From positions 1-11,825 of the forward strand of contig CAYYWW010000027.1 of the NCBI GenBank assembly GCA_964475515.1: a stretch of 11,825 bases of DNA, given 5' to 3'. Position numbers and translations under genes: made by a program. This stretch comes from CAYYWW01 sp964475515 (GTDB lineage: Archaea; Aenigmatarchaeota; Aenigmatarchaeia; QMZP01). The notes beneath the pieces were generated by a model, which was not told where the DNA came from, did not search any database, and saw nothing but the letters and a program-made list of their open reading frames with translations. Position 1 is the stretch's first letter, and every line of letters begins with the position of its first letter. This document shows positions 1 to 6,930 of the stretch, piece after piece.

Positions 1-30
1 GGGTTAGACACATTCACTATTATAACTAAA

Positions 31-38
31 TTTATAAA
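31..38 (+). promoter_or_regulatory. TATA box of the surface glycoprotein gene
   Basis: TTTATAAA preceded by an A-rich stretch. An archaeal start site is expected about 26 bases past its centre, near position 61. That gives a leader of about 45 bases before the ATG at 107. A purine-rich Shine-Dalgarno sequence, GGGGAGA, lies at 94-100, six bases before that ATG. Confidence 0.55.
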
Positions 39-60
39 GAAAGGAACTATTAAATTAAAT

Positions 61-117
61 ATGAAATTGTTTAAGTTTTATTTAATCTTTCAAGGGGAGA
101 TTTTTAATGAAAAATAA
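61..117 (+). other. possible 18-codon upstream reading frame
   Basis: An ATG lies almost exactly at the predicted transcription start and opens an 18-codon frame (MKLFKFYLIFQGEIFNEK). It is in a different frame from the main gene, spans that gene's Shine-Dalgarno sequence and ends 11 bases inside it. If transcription begins at this ATG, the frame could be read leaderlessly and affect translation of the main gene. It may equally be chance in AT-rich DNA. Confidence 0.2.
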
Positions 118-3100
118 AGGTTTGGTTGGTTTAGCTAAACTGAGCGCAGGAGTCTTAATACTTGTTTTGGGTTTTGTTCTTTCATTGGTTTATATACTTC
201 CTGCGGAAGGGGCGGACCAGAATGTAAACCTGGTTGGTCCTGATTGGATAATTGCGCCTAATCCGAATTATCAAATAATGTTCTCTATAGCAAATGTTGA
301 TTCTACTGAGAACATAACAGGTGTAAATATAACGTTGCCCAATGGCTTTGTATACATAATAAACTCGAACTTCACAACAGCAAGTAATGCTGATTTCTCT
401 AACTATTCTTCTGTTCTGAGCTGGACAAACCAAACCCTTGCTCCCCTCATACAGGCTGGTGCGAGTCACAATTTTTCTTTCAATGTAAGCGTTCCCAACG
501 TGCCTGGAGTGTACACATTTAATATTACAACCATAGATAATACCAGTACCACAAATACAAGTTACATCAATATCTCTGTGCAGCTTCCATTTCAACAAAG
601 TCCTTTAACGGGATATGAATTCCAATGTGGAGGTAACCCTTGTCCAGTCGCTGTTAACACAAGCAAAACCGTTGACCTGTTCTTTTACGATGGAAATACA
701 GTTTATATTGTTGTTAATTTTACTAATCAAAACGGTGGTGTTCCGGGATTAAACGTAACTGGTGATTTTTCTCAAATAGGGGGTAGTGGTCTGGTCTATG
801 CAACATATCTAGGTAACGGAATATACGAGTTAAACGATACTGTGAACTATTCATCTATTCCTGGTGGTGTGAGAAACGTTCAACAAGCTAACGTAACAAT
901 AAATGCAACCAATACTACAGACTGGAGTTATTATCAAACATTAACGGCACAAAGCGTGCTCTTGGTAAATATGACCGGTTTTGGTTGTCCTCCTGATGAC
1001 GACCCAAACATCAATGTTACGTACCCTGCAACTCCTGGTTATAACTTAAGTAGCGGTACTCCTGTAACAACACCAATTCAAGCTGTTGGTTGTACGCAGA
1101 ACGCAACGTTATGTCAGTATATGGATACTTACGGACCTGGTACATATAACGGAACTGACTGGGTTATTTGTGCTCCACAGTTTGGACCATTAACAACAGA
1201 CCTTAATCAAATCGCAGCTAGTGGTAACTTTTCCGATGTTCCTTTAGTTATAGAAGTTCCCGGAAAAGCGCTTATAAACTTTACAGCCGGCGTTGATCTT
1301 AGTAGTGCGGAAAAGGCATCAGCTATAATGGAATTTGCTGTAAGAAACCTTATGGGAGCAGGCAAGGTTGGTATAAACGATAGTGAGTGGAATGGGCAGG
1401 GAAATAAACCAAACCTAACAATATCTGCAAGACTCACTTTATATAACTTGTCTGGTCTTTTAGGAATAACAGATCCAGCAATAGGGTTTGGTGCATACAC
1501 CGGACCAATACCAGAAAACTTAACAACATGCCCACCATCAAGATGTACTAATATAGTGTGGGATGGTGAAAACCTAACATTTACTGTAAGCACGTTCTCT
1601 ACATATGTAGCAACTGATGCGTTGCACAATTTAACATTCGTTAACAATACTGCACTAACAAGTACTGCTATAACAAACCAAGTTGTAACCTATATTATCA
1701 CCATTACAAACAATGGAAACGCAACTAGCGAAACATATAATCTTAGTGTTGTGGGTATAGGAACGCTTAATGCATCATCTATTACGCTGTTGCAGGGTGA
1801 GTCCACACAAGTTGAGTTGAATGTCACGAATGCCACAGCTGGTCAATATACAAGCTATATAGTGGCATATCATTACAATGGAACCGATACCGAAACTGAT
1901 TGGAACTTGTCTTCAGCTGATGACGGTGTAATATTCACAACAACTATTATAAATCCAAACTTAACTATACATTACCCGCCAAATGGTGGGAACATAACAA
2001 GCACAAACGGTGTTGATTTGAACTTCTCAAGCAATACCGTTCTTGACACATGTGTTTATTCAATCAACGGAACAGCAAACGTTTCCATACCAAATTGTGT
2101 AAACATTACCATAGGTGCTGGTAACTTCACAGAAGGCACTAATCAAAACATAACAATCTATTACAATGATACATATGGAAACGGAGGTGCAGGATTGACA
2201 CTGTATGCAACCACTGTATTTTCAATAGACAACACACCTCCAGAGCATGTTGCTATAACAACACATACCAACGAACAAAATGTAAGTGGAGTTATAACAA
2301 TCAATGCTAGTGTTAGTGATAGTGTCACGGGCGTTTACTCAGTCCAACTGAAACTGACCAACTCAACGGGATATATACTAAACATATTTAATATGAATGA
2401 GTACGACTCTGCTGGAAACTACACAGCAACTTTAAACACAACTCAATACCCTGACGGAAAATACAATCTAACAATAGTGGCGACAGACTATTCAGGTAAT
2501 GTGAATTCAAGCTATTATATAAATCTAACATTTGATAATACAGCGCCCAGTGTTGTTATAGTTGAACCAACCAGTGGTGAGTACAGAAGAGCATCGGTGT
2601 TGATAAATGTAAGCGTGAGTGATCCGACAACCTCTATAGACACTGTTAGATACAACATAAGCAACAGCACATGGTCTAATGTTGTTGATATACCAGTATA
2701 TTCTGCACCTTATTATAACATAACATTAGACACAACAACATTACAAGATGGATCATACACTATAACCATACTGGCTAACAATACCGCTGGTGTTGTTAAC
2801 GATACAGAAAGCGTTACAATAAATGTGGACAACACCGCGCCACAGTTATCCAACTGGAGTTATAATTTTATCACACAACAACTAACATTGAACTTCGACG
2901 ATGTGATAGACATAAGCAGTATAACCCTATCCTTTTTCAATATAACTTGGAATGACGGCACTGTAGCTCTAAATGGTCTGACAAGTGCTACTGTCCACAC
3001 ATCATCCAACTCCAGCTCAATTGTTATAAACTTCACAACATTACAAGATAATACAATGAGAGACCTTAGAAGTAAAAGAGATTCCTCAGAAGGAAAGATT

Positions 3101-3466
3101 TATATGCTTGCAGGTGCTGTTAAGGATCGTGCGGGAAACAATGCATTAGCTAAATCGGGTCTGGCTTATACGTCATATATAACCTATGGGATTGAAATTG
3201 ACCTAACAGGATCCGTGTGGAATTCATTCAATCTTCCAAGAACAGTGCTTGAGAATAGAACGTCACTTGGTGGGAATTATAGTGTTGAAAATGTTTTGTC
3301 TTCCATAGCAGGTAATTATCAAATAATATATTATTACGATGGAAGTTCTTGGACATCTTATGTACCGGGAAGAATCACAAACGATTTCACCACATTTACG
3401 GATGACACAGGAACAAATACATATTGGATATACATGACAACTGGAGATAAACTTCAGATACAGTGA
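107..3466 (+). CDS. large secreted Ig-like surface glycoprotein, possible S-layer-type protein
   Basis: A 1119-residue exported protein. Residues 1-36 form a signal peptide with Lys near the N terminus, a hydrophobic core at about 13-31 and an AEG-A type cleavage region. By eye the rest holds more than 60 N-x-S/T sequons, suggesting heavy N-glycosylation outside the cell. Residues about 505-600 resemble a CARDB/NEW3-type beta-sandwich. Two or three Ig-like domains follow, separated by the linker motif DNT(P/A)P at about 708, 810 and 908. A C-terminal domain (about 1027-1119, from GSVWNSFNLP to the end) resembles a repeat seen in archaeal surface proteins that usually reads GWNLISLP. There is no C-terminal membrane helix, PGF-CTERM or LPXTG-like signal, so it must be held by partners or released. 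The neighbouring downstream gene encodes an anchored surface protein. The start is set by GGGGAGA six bases upstream. An S-layer role is inferred; adhesin is an alternative. Confidence 0.85.
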   Translation: MKNKGLVGLAKLSAGVLILVLGFVLSLVYILPAEGADQNVNLVGPDWIIAPNPNYQIMFSIANVDSTENITGVNITLPNGFVYIINSNFTTASNADFSNYSSVLSWTNQTLAPLIQAGASHNFSFNVSVPNVPGVYTFNITTIDNTSTTNTSYINISVQLPFQQSPLTGYEFQCGGNPCPVAVNTSKTVDLFFYDGNTVYIVVNFTNQNGGVPGLNVTGDFSQIGGSGLVYATYLGNGIYELNDTVNYSSIPGGVRNVQQANVTINATNTTDWSYYQTLTAQSVLLVNMTGFGCPPDDDPNINVTYPATPGYNLSSGTPVTTPIQAVGCTQNATLCQYMDTYGPGTYNGTDWVICAPQFGPLTTDLNQIAASGNFSDVPLVIEVPGKALINFTAGVDLSSAEKASAIMEFAVRNLMGAGKVGINDSEWNGQGNKPNLTISARLTLYNLSGLLGITDPAIGFGAYTGPIPENLTTCPPSRCTNIVWDGENLTFTVSTFSTYVATDALHNLTFVNNTALTSTAITNQVVTYIITITNNGNATSETYNLSVVGIGTLNASSITLLQGESTQVELNVTNATAGQYTSYIVAYHYNGTDTETDWNLSSADDGVIFTTTIINPNLTIHYPPNGGNITSTNGVDLNFSSNTVLDTCVYSINGTANVSIPNCVNITIGAGNFTEGTNQNITIYYNDTYGNGGAGLTLYATTVFSIDNTPPEHVAITTHTNEQNVSGVITINASVSDSVTGVYSVQLKLTNSTGYILNIFNMNEYDSAGNYTATLNTTQYPDGKYNLTIVATDYSGNVNSSYYINLTFDNTAPSVVIVEPTSGEYRRASVLINVSVSDPTTSIDTVRYNISNSTWSNVVDIPVYSAPYYNITLDTTTLQDGSYTITILANNTAGVVNDTESVTINVDNTAPQLSNWSYNFITQQLTLNFDDVIDISSITLSFFNITWNDGTVALNGLTSATVHTSSNSSSIVINFTTLQDNTMRDLRSKRDSSEGKIYMLAGAVKDRAGNNALAKSGLAYTSYITYGIEIDLTGSVWNSFNLPRTVLENRTSLGGNYSVENVLSSIAGNYQIIYYYDGSSWTSYVPGRITNDFTTFTDDTGTNTYWIYMTTGDKLQIQ

Positions 3467-3475
3467 AGTTATGTG

Positions 3476-3485
3476 TTTATTTAAA
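3476..3485 (+). promoter_or_regulatory. possible TATA element for the second surface gene
   Basis: TTTATTTAAA lies 20-29 bases before the ATG at 3505, the distance expected for a leaderless archaeal transcript. The 38-base gap is also short enough for readthrough from the upstream gene. An AGAGAG tract at 3491-3496 could act as a weak ribosome binding site. Confidence 0.35.
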
Positions 3486-3504
3486 TTTAAAGAGAGTTGA
3501 TTAA

Positions 3505-4836
3505 ATGACAGGAATAAAGAAAATTTACATTTGCTTTTCATTAATGATTTTCTTACTTATTATAGTGAATGTTGAAGCCGTTCCTGTTGACTGGTATGGA
3601 ACGGTAACAATTGATGGCAGCACGTCAACAGATGGTGCAATAGTTGAAGCTTTCATAAATGATTCAACAACTAGTGCCGCTAGTGATATAGTCGGGACTC
3701 CGGATTCTGGTTATTATTTGATTCATGTTCCCTGTTCTCCTGGAGACAATGTTACATTCAAAGTTTACGGCGTACCTGTCAACGAAGGTGTTCAGACATG
3801 CTCTGGTTTTAGTAATTATTTGAATTTGACAATGAATAGAGCTGCTGATGGGGCTACCTGTACATATGCACAAGGATGTTCAGGTGGTTATTGTGTGCAT
3901 GGTTATTGTAGAAGCACGCCAACATATTGTGGTGATGGTTATTGCGATGCTGGTGAAAGCTGCTCGTTAGATGACTCTGCTTGTCCAACAGGGTATGAAT
4001 GCGCAAACGGCTGTGTTTTAACATCAGGAACATCAACAGGCGTTGGTGGTGAAATAACAGAGGAAGAATCAAAGATCATTCTTCATATATCTGCCGGTGA
4101 GTCCGATACAATAAAATTCACAAAAGATGTGATTATTCAGGAAATAACGATAACTGTTAAAAATGATGTACAAAATGTTGAAATATCTGTAAAGAAGAAG
4201 TCTTCAAAGCCGAGTGATGTCGCGGCGCCCCCAGGCATTGCCTACACCTATTTGACTATAACTACAACTAATATAAAGTCGGAAGATATCTCAAACATAA
4301 AAATAAAATTCAAGATAGACAAATCTTGGATAAACGAAAACAATATCGACAAAAACAGTGTAAAGTTGTACAGATACACAACAGAATGGAGCGAGCTTCA
4401 AACTTCTCTTATTAATGAAGATGAAAATTATGTATATTATGAGGCAATATCTCCTGGTTTGTCTGTGTTTGTCATTTCTGGTAAAAAAATATCAATATGC
4501 ACACCTGGAGAAAGAAGATGCTCTGCAAATGAATTGCAGGAGTGCAGTTCGGATGGTAGTAAGTGGGTAACATTAGAAAAATGTGCGTATGGTTGTGATC
4601 CTTCTACAGTTAAATGCAAAACACAAGTATGCACACCAAATGAAAGAAAGTGTGTTGGTAATGTTTTGAAAGAGTGTAAATCTGATGGTAGTGAATGGGT
4701 AGTTGTAGAAACATGTGAATATGGATGTTCAGATGGAAAATGTTTATCTCCTGTCGCAACAACAAGATATCTTTGGGTTGCGCTATTCATAATATTTGCA
4801 ATTCTAGTTGCAATTGTTTACTTGAGAAAAAAATAA
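3505..4836 (+). CDS. membrane-anchored cysteine-rich surface protein with PGF-pre-PGF-like domain
   Basis: 443 residues with a modular exported architecture. Residues 1-25 are a signal peptide ending VEA. Residues about 28-110 look like a carboxypeptidase-regulatory/Ig-type beta domain (WYGTVTIDG). Residues 119-170 contain ten cysteines in short CxxxC-style spacing. Residues about 185-326 match the PGF-pre-PGF pattern (ITITVKN, YTYLTI, then VKLYRYTTEW and PGLSVFVIS). Two cysteine modules follow at 332-371 and 376-413. Their first five cysteines repeat with an exact 44-residue offset, and the motif is CTP(G/N)ER(R/K)C. Residues 421-440 are a membrane helix followed by RKK, giving an outside-facing protein. 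PGF-pre-PGF domains normally sit before a PGF-CTERM archaeosortase signal. Here no PGF tripeptide precedes the helix, so a plain anchor is more likely. It lies directly behind a large unanchored glycoprotein and may help retain it (inference). Confidence 0.8.
   Translation: MTGIKKIYICFSLMIFLLIIVNVEAVPVDWYGTVTIDGSTSTDGAIVEAFINDSTTSAASDIVGTPDSGYYLIHVPCSPGDNVTFKVYGVPVNEGVQTCSGFSNYLNLTMNRAADGATCTYAQGCSGGYCVHGYCRSTPTYCGDGYCDAGESCSLDDSACPTGYECANGCVLTSGTSTGVGGEITEEESKIILHISAGESDTIKFTKDVIIQEITITVKNDVQNVEISVKKKSSKPSDVAAPPGIAYTYLTITTTNIKSEDISNIKIKFKIDKSWINENNIDKNSVKLYRYTTEWSELQTSLINEDENYVYYEAISPGLSVFVISGKKISICTPGERRCSANELQECSSDGSKWVTLEKCAYGCDPSTVKCKTQVCTPNERKCVGNVLKECKSDGSEWVVVETCEYGCSDGKCLSPVATTRYLWVALFIIFAILVAIVYLRKK
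4827..4833 (-). terminator. T-run terminator for the coiled-coil gene
   Basis: Read on the minus strand this is T7, about 15 bases past the stop of the coiled-coil gene and overlapping the last codons of the convergent surface gene. A short T tract is sufficient for archaeal RNA polymerase termination. The convergent genes are only 11 bases apart, so each must terminate inside the other. Confidence 0.4.
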
Positions 4837-4847
4837 GAGTTCGGTTG

Positions 4848-5270
4848 TTATCGATTTATTTCATTCTTTATTTTTTCCATGGCCTCTCTCATTGTTTTTA
4901 AATAATCCTCTAGGTCTTCTGCTTCCTTGAGTAAATCCTCATGACTCACATGTTCTGGTATTTTCTTCGGTACCTTGCCACCAGGTCTTATCTTTGTGTT
5001 CAGTATAAAAAGAGTCTCTGCTATTTTTTCAAGCGTTTGCTCTGTTAAGTTTAACCTTTTTTTAAGTTCTTCTTCGCTTTTATTTAACTCGTTCAAGACT
5101 TCTCTGAAATTATTAATATGAGAATCCAACTCCTCTAAATGTTTTAATATTTCGTTGTATTTTTCAACTTTGACAAAAAGAGGTGGCAATGGATCATTTC
5201 TAATCACTGGCGATTCTTTAGAAGTTTCTTTTTTTGGTGGTTGGGGTGGTTTTACTATCTTGTTCAACAT
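4848..5270 (-). CDS. coiled-coil protein of unknown function
   Basis: 140 residues, not recognised as a named family. The N-terminal 30 residues are proline- and lysine-rich (KPPQPPKK) and probably disordered. They are followed by PPLFVKVEKYNEILKHLEEL, which looks like a conserved core motif. Residues about 34-92 and 110-139 are strongly charged, with heptad-like Leu/Ile spacing, and predict long helices or coiled coil. The two helical parts are joined by a Gly/Pro-rich linker at 96-107. There is no signal peptide, membrane helix, cysteine or catalytic motif, so a cytoplasmic scaffold or oligomerising role is possible (inference). It has its own promoter directly behind the tRNA gene and is convergent with the surface genes. 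Length and composition are similar to small helical proteins common in archaeal genomes. I cannot assign a function. Confidence 0.75.
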   Translation of the reverse strand: MLNKIVKPPQPPKKETSKESPVIRNDPLPPLFVKVEKYNEILKHLEELDSHINNFREVLNELNKSEEELKKRLNLTEQTLEKIAETLFILNTKIRPGGKVPKKIPEHVSHEDLLKEAEDLEDYLKTMREAMEKIKNEINR

Positions 5271-5290
5271 ATGTAATTATTTTGTTTTGT

Positions 5291-5298
5291 ATTATAAA
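5291..5298 (-). promoter_or_regulatory. TATA box of the coiled-coil gene
   Basis: TTTATAAT on the minus strand, 21-28 bases before the ATG at 5270. The expected start site falls on or next to the ATG, and no Shine-Dalgarno sequence is present, so the transcript is probably leaderless. Confidence 0.5.
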
Positions 5299-5346
5299 TA
5301 AATTACACATGTATTGAAAACAATAGTGCGCTAGCCGGGATTCGAA

Positions 5347-5380
5347 TTTCCGCATCTCAGACCGATACGGCATGAGATGT
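5347..5380 (-). other. 34-nt tRNA intron at position 53/54 (T arm)
   Basis: The inner helix CATCTCA/TGAGATG is 7 bp and continues into a second helix with a TAT loop. The central helix TCCG/CGGA is 4 bp. The 3-nt bulges GGA and AAT are cut after the second base, which rejoins the T-stem strand CCGGG to loop TTCGAAT exactly. The outer helix is weak, so this is the relaxed form lacking a good outer stem. The exon bases TCCG pair with intron in the precursor but CCGGG pairs with exon 3 afterwards. Confidence 0.85.
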
Positions 5381-5403
5381 CCCGGATTGCCACCGTGGCA
5401 GGG

Positions 5404-5420
5404 TCACGCGCCAAAAGGCC
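5404..5420 (-). other. 17-nt tRNA intron at position 29/30
   Basis: The precursor forms a canonical bulge-helix-bulge. The outer helix GGTAGG/CCTGCC is 6 bp with one T-G pair. Then come a 4-bp central helix ACGT/GCGT (one T-G) and an inner helix GCC/GGC closed by TTTT. The 3-nt bulges are CAG and GAC. Cleavage after the second base of each bulge releases exactly the 17 bases whose loss restores the anticodon stem. Position 29/30 lies in the 5' strand of the anticodon stem, a known but non-canonical archaeal site. Confidence 0.85.
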
Positions 5421-5467
5421 TGACGTCCTACCATTAGACGACTAGCGCATTAGTTTTTATAACTTTT

Positions 5468-5475
5468 TATTTATA
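5468..5475 (-). promoter_or_regulatory. TATA box of the tRNA-Gly gene
   Basis: TATAAATA on the minus strand, 20-27 bases before the mature 5' end at 5448. The tRNA therefore probably has its own promoter, with transcription starting at or very near G1. It overlaps no coding sequence. Confidence 0.5.
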
Positions 5476-5482
5476 CAATATT

Positions 5483-5602
5483 TTATTTATTTTTCAATTT
5501 TTTCATTTTTATGCTCTTGCATTTAGGACACATACGTGTTGCAGGTTCCATAAAAATTGGCTTCCCTATGTATCCGCAATTCTCACATTTATATCGAGCC
5601 AT
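5483..5602 (-). CDS. 39-residue zinc-ribbon protein
   Basis: This small gene lies four bases past the SRP54 stop. It reads MARYKCENCGYIGKPIF, continues to RMCPKCKS and has a lysine-rich tail. The two CxxC knuckles are C6/C9 and C25/C28, 15 residues apart, the usual layout of a minimal rubredoxin-like zinc ribbon that binds one zinc ion. The ATG at 5602 is preceded by GGGTGATGAC inside the end of SRP54. It contains GGTGAT, which matches the archaeal anti-Shine-Dalgarno region. The frame closes with TAA before the tRNA promoter. The position suggests it is the last gene of the aIF2-alpha/SRP54 unit and is translationally coupled. The short basic tail could contact RNA (inference). No specific function is recognised. 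It is comparable in size to the smallest archaeal ribosomal or RNA polymerase zinc ribbons, but I cannot match it to one. Confidence 0.75.
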   Translation of the reverse strand: MARYKCENCGYIGKPIFMEPATRMCPKCKSIKMKKLKNK

Positions 5603-5606
5603 GTCA

Positions 5607-6929
5607 TCACCCAAGACCCATTTGTTTTACTAATCTTGCAAGTGGTCCTCTTTTCAGAGCTTTCCCACCCTTAGTCATTTTTACTATTTTTTTCACTTTT
5701 TTATAATGAGACAGGAGCTCTCTCACATCCTCTGGCTTAGTTCCGGACCCTCTTGCAATCCTTTTGATTCTTGACTGGTTTATTATTGAAGGGTTTTCCT
5801 TTTCTTCTTTCGTCATACTGTCTACTATATATCTCCATTTTTTCATTTTTTCTTCCTGAACATCAAGTTTATCAAGTGGTATTTTTATCGATCCGATTCC
5901 TGGTATCATTTCTATAATCTTTGAGAGAGATCCCATTTTCTGCATTGAATTTATCTGTTCGCAAAAATCATTCAGTGTGAAATCACCCTCTAACATTCTT
6001 TTTGCAATATTTTCGTCTATTCCCACTTCTTTTGCTTTTTCAAGAAGTCCTTGAATATCACCATAACCAACAAGCCTCGAGACGAATCTTTGTGGGTCAT
6101 AGGCCTCGAGATCTGTTATTTTCTCACCGACCCCTATGAATTTCACTTTGGATCCTGTCACAGCAGTTGATGCTAAAGCGGCCCCACCCTTTGCTGTTCC
6201 ATCCATTTTTGTAATTATTATACCTGTTATTCCAACTAGTTTCTGAAACTCTTCTGACTGTTTTTTTGCGTCTTGTCCTATATCCGCCGGTATAACCAAT
6301 AACACTTCATCTGGTCTTATAATTTTGCTTAGTTTCTTCAATTCTCTGGCAAGTTCCTTGTCCATTGCATCTCTTCCTGCAGAATCAAATATCAAAACAT
6401 CTTCTTTCGCTGATTTGAGCGCATTCGCTGCTATATCCTCTGGTTTTTTTCCTTCGTAATATACTTTGACGCCTATTTGCTTTCCCAATTGTTTCAACTG
6501 TTGTTGTGCCGCTGGTCTGTGTGTATCACATGCTACTAGAGCGGTGCTTAAGCCACGCGTCTTGAACCACTTTGCAAGTTTTGCGCATGTAGTTGTTTTT
6601 CCGGATCCAAATAGACCTATTATGAGTATTTTTTGTTTTTTCAACTCGATTTTTCCTTTTTCTCTACCAACAAAATTAACAATTTCATCATAAAGTGTTT
6701 TTATGAAGTATTCTCTCAAGGTTAAACCAGCTGGTGGTTTTTTCTCTAGAACCTTCTTTTTTATTCTTTCTGATAGCTCTGCTACCATTTCCACGCTAAC
6801 ATCAGCTTCAATGAGCGTTCTTTGGATGTCTCTTATTATTTCTTCTACAGCCGCTTTATCAACAGAGCCTATTCTAGCTATTTTTTTGAATGTTTCCTTC
6901 AGATTAGATCCAAGACTTTTCAATACCAT
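5607..6929 (-). CDS. srp54: signal recognition particle GTPase SRP54
   Basis: 440 residues, the full family length. SRP54 binds 7S RNA and the signal sequences of nascent chains in the cytoplasm, then docks with FtsY at the membrane in a GTP-controlled cycle. The N domain is residues 1-95. The G domain holds G1 GLFGSGKTT (105-113), G2 DTHRPAA (135-141), G3 DSAGR (182-186), G4 TKMD (240-243) followed by GTAKGG, and G5 GVGEK (266-270). The M domain begins near 305 with LEGDFTLNDF and ends with the RNA-binding RIARGSG segment and helices rich in lysine. G3 reads DSAGR where DTAGR is usual, a mild change. The ATG at 6929 lies one base after the aIF2-alpha stop (TAATATG), so translation is probably coupled; no clear Shine-Dalgarno sequence is seen. 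A 39-residue zinc ribbon follows. Confidence 0.97.
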   Translation of the reverse strand: MVLKSLGSNLKETFKKIARIGSVDKAAVEEIIRDIQRTLIEADVSVEMVAELSERIKKKVLEKKPPAGLTLREYFIKTLYDEIVNFVGREKGKIELKKQKILIIGLFGSGKTTTCAKLAKWFKTRGLSTALVACDTHRPAAQQQLKQLGKQIGVKVYYEGKKPEDIAANALKSAKEDVLIFDSAGRDAMDKELARELKKLSKIIRPDEVLLVIPADIGQDAKKQSEEFQKLVGITGIIITKMDGTAKGGAALASTAVTGSKVKFIGVGEKITDLEAYDPQRFVSRLVGYGDIQGLLEKAKEVGIDENIAKRMLEGDFTLNDFCEQINSMQKMGSLSKIIEMIPGIGSIKIPLDKLDVQEEKMKKWRYIVDSMTKEEKENPSIINQSRIKRIARGSGTKPEDVRELLSHYKKVKKIVKMTKGGKALKRGPLARLVKQMGLG

Positions 6930-6930
6930 A

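Larger units (their letters stand above)
5328..5448 (-). tRNA. tRNA-Gly(GCC) with two bulge-helix-bulge introns
   Basis: The precursor is 121 nt. Removing 5404-5420 and 5347-5380 leaves a 70-nt tRNA with a full cloverleaf. Acceptor stem GCGCTAG pairs with CTAGCGC. The D arm is GTCT/GGAC with loop AATGGTA. The anticodon stem TCACC/GGTGG has one G-T pair and loop CTGCCAC. The variable loop is CAAT. The T arm is CCGGG/CCCGG with loop TTCGAAT. The anticodon GCC is at 5397-5399, read on the minus strand. The G1-C72 pair, the likely discriminator A at 5327 and the C35-C36 anticodon bases fit archaeal tRNA-Gly. CCA is not encoded. Without splicing, the unspliced TTTTGG segment could be mistaken for a Gln anticodon loop, and the T stem would not pair. 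The cloverleaf restoration is read directly from sequence. Processing by the archaeal splicing endonuclease and ligase is known biology for such introns. Confidence 0.9.

Noticed and set aside
1207..1647. Long open frame on the opposite strand of the surface gene
   Set aside because: It lies wholly inside a clear exported protein gene and has no motif or start signal. The same holds for the other antisense frames over genes.
1621..2860. DNA-level repeats in the Ig-like region of the surface gene
   Set aside because: The similarity is at protein level (DNTxP linkers and sequons); no exact tandem DNA repeat was seen.
5404..5425. Apparent anticodon loop CCTTTTGGC suggesting tRNA-Gln(TTG)
   Set aside because: No anticodon stem forms around it, the T stem would also be broken, and removing 17 nt here gives a full tRNA-Gly with anticodon GCC.
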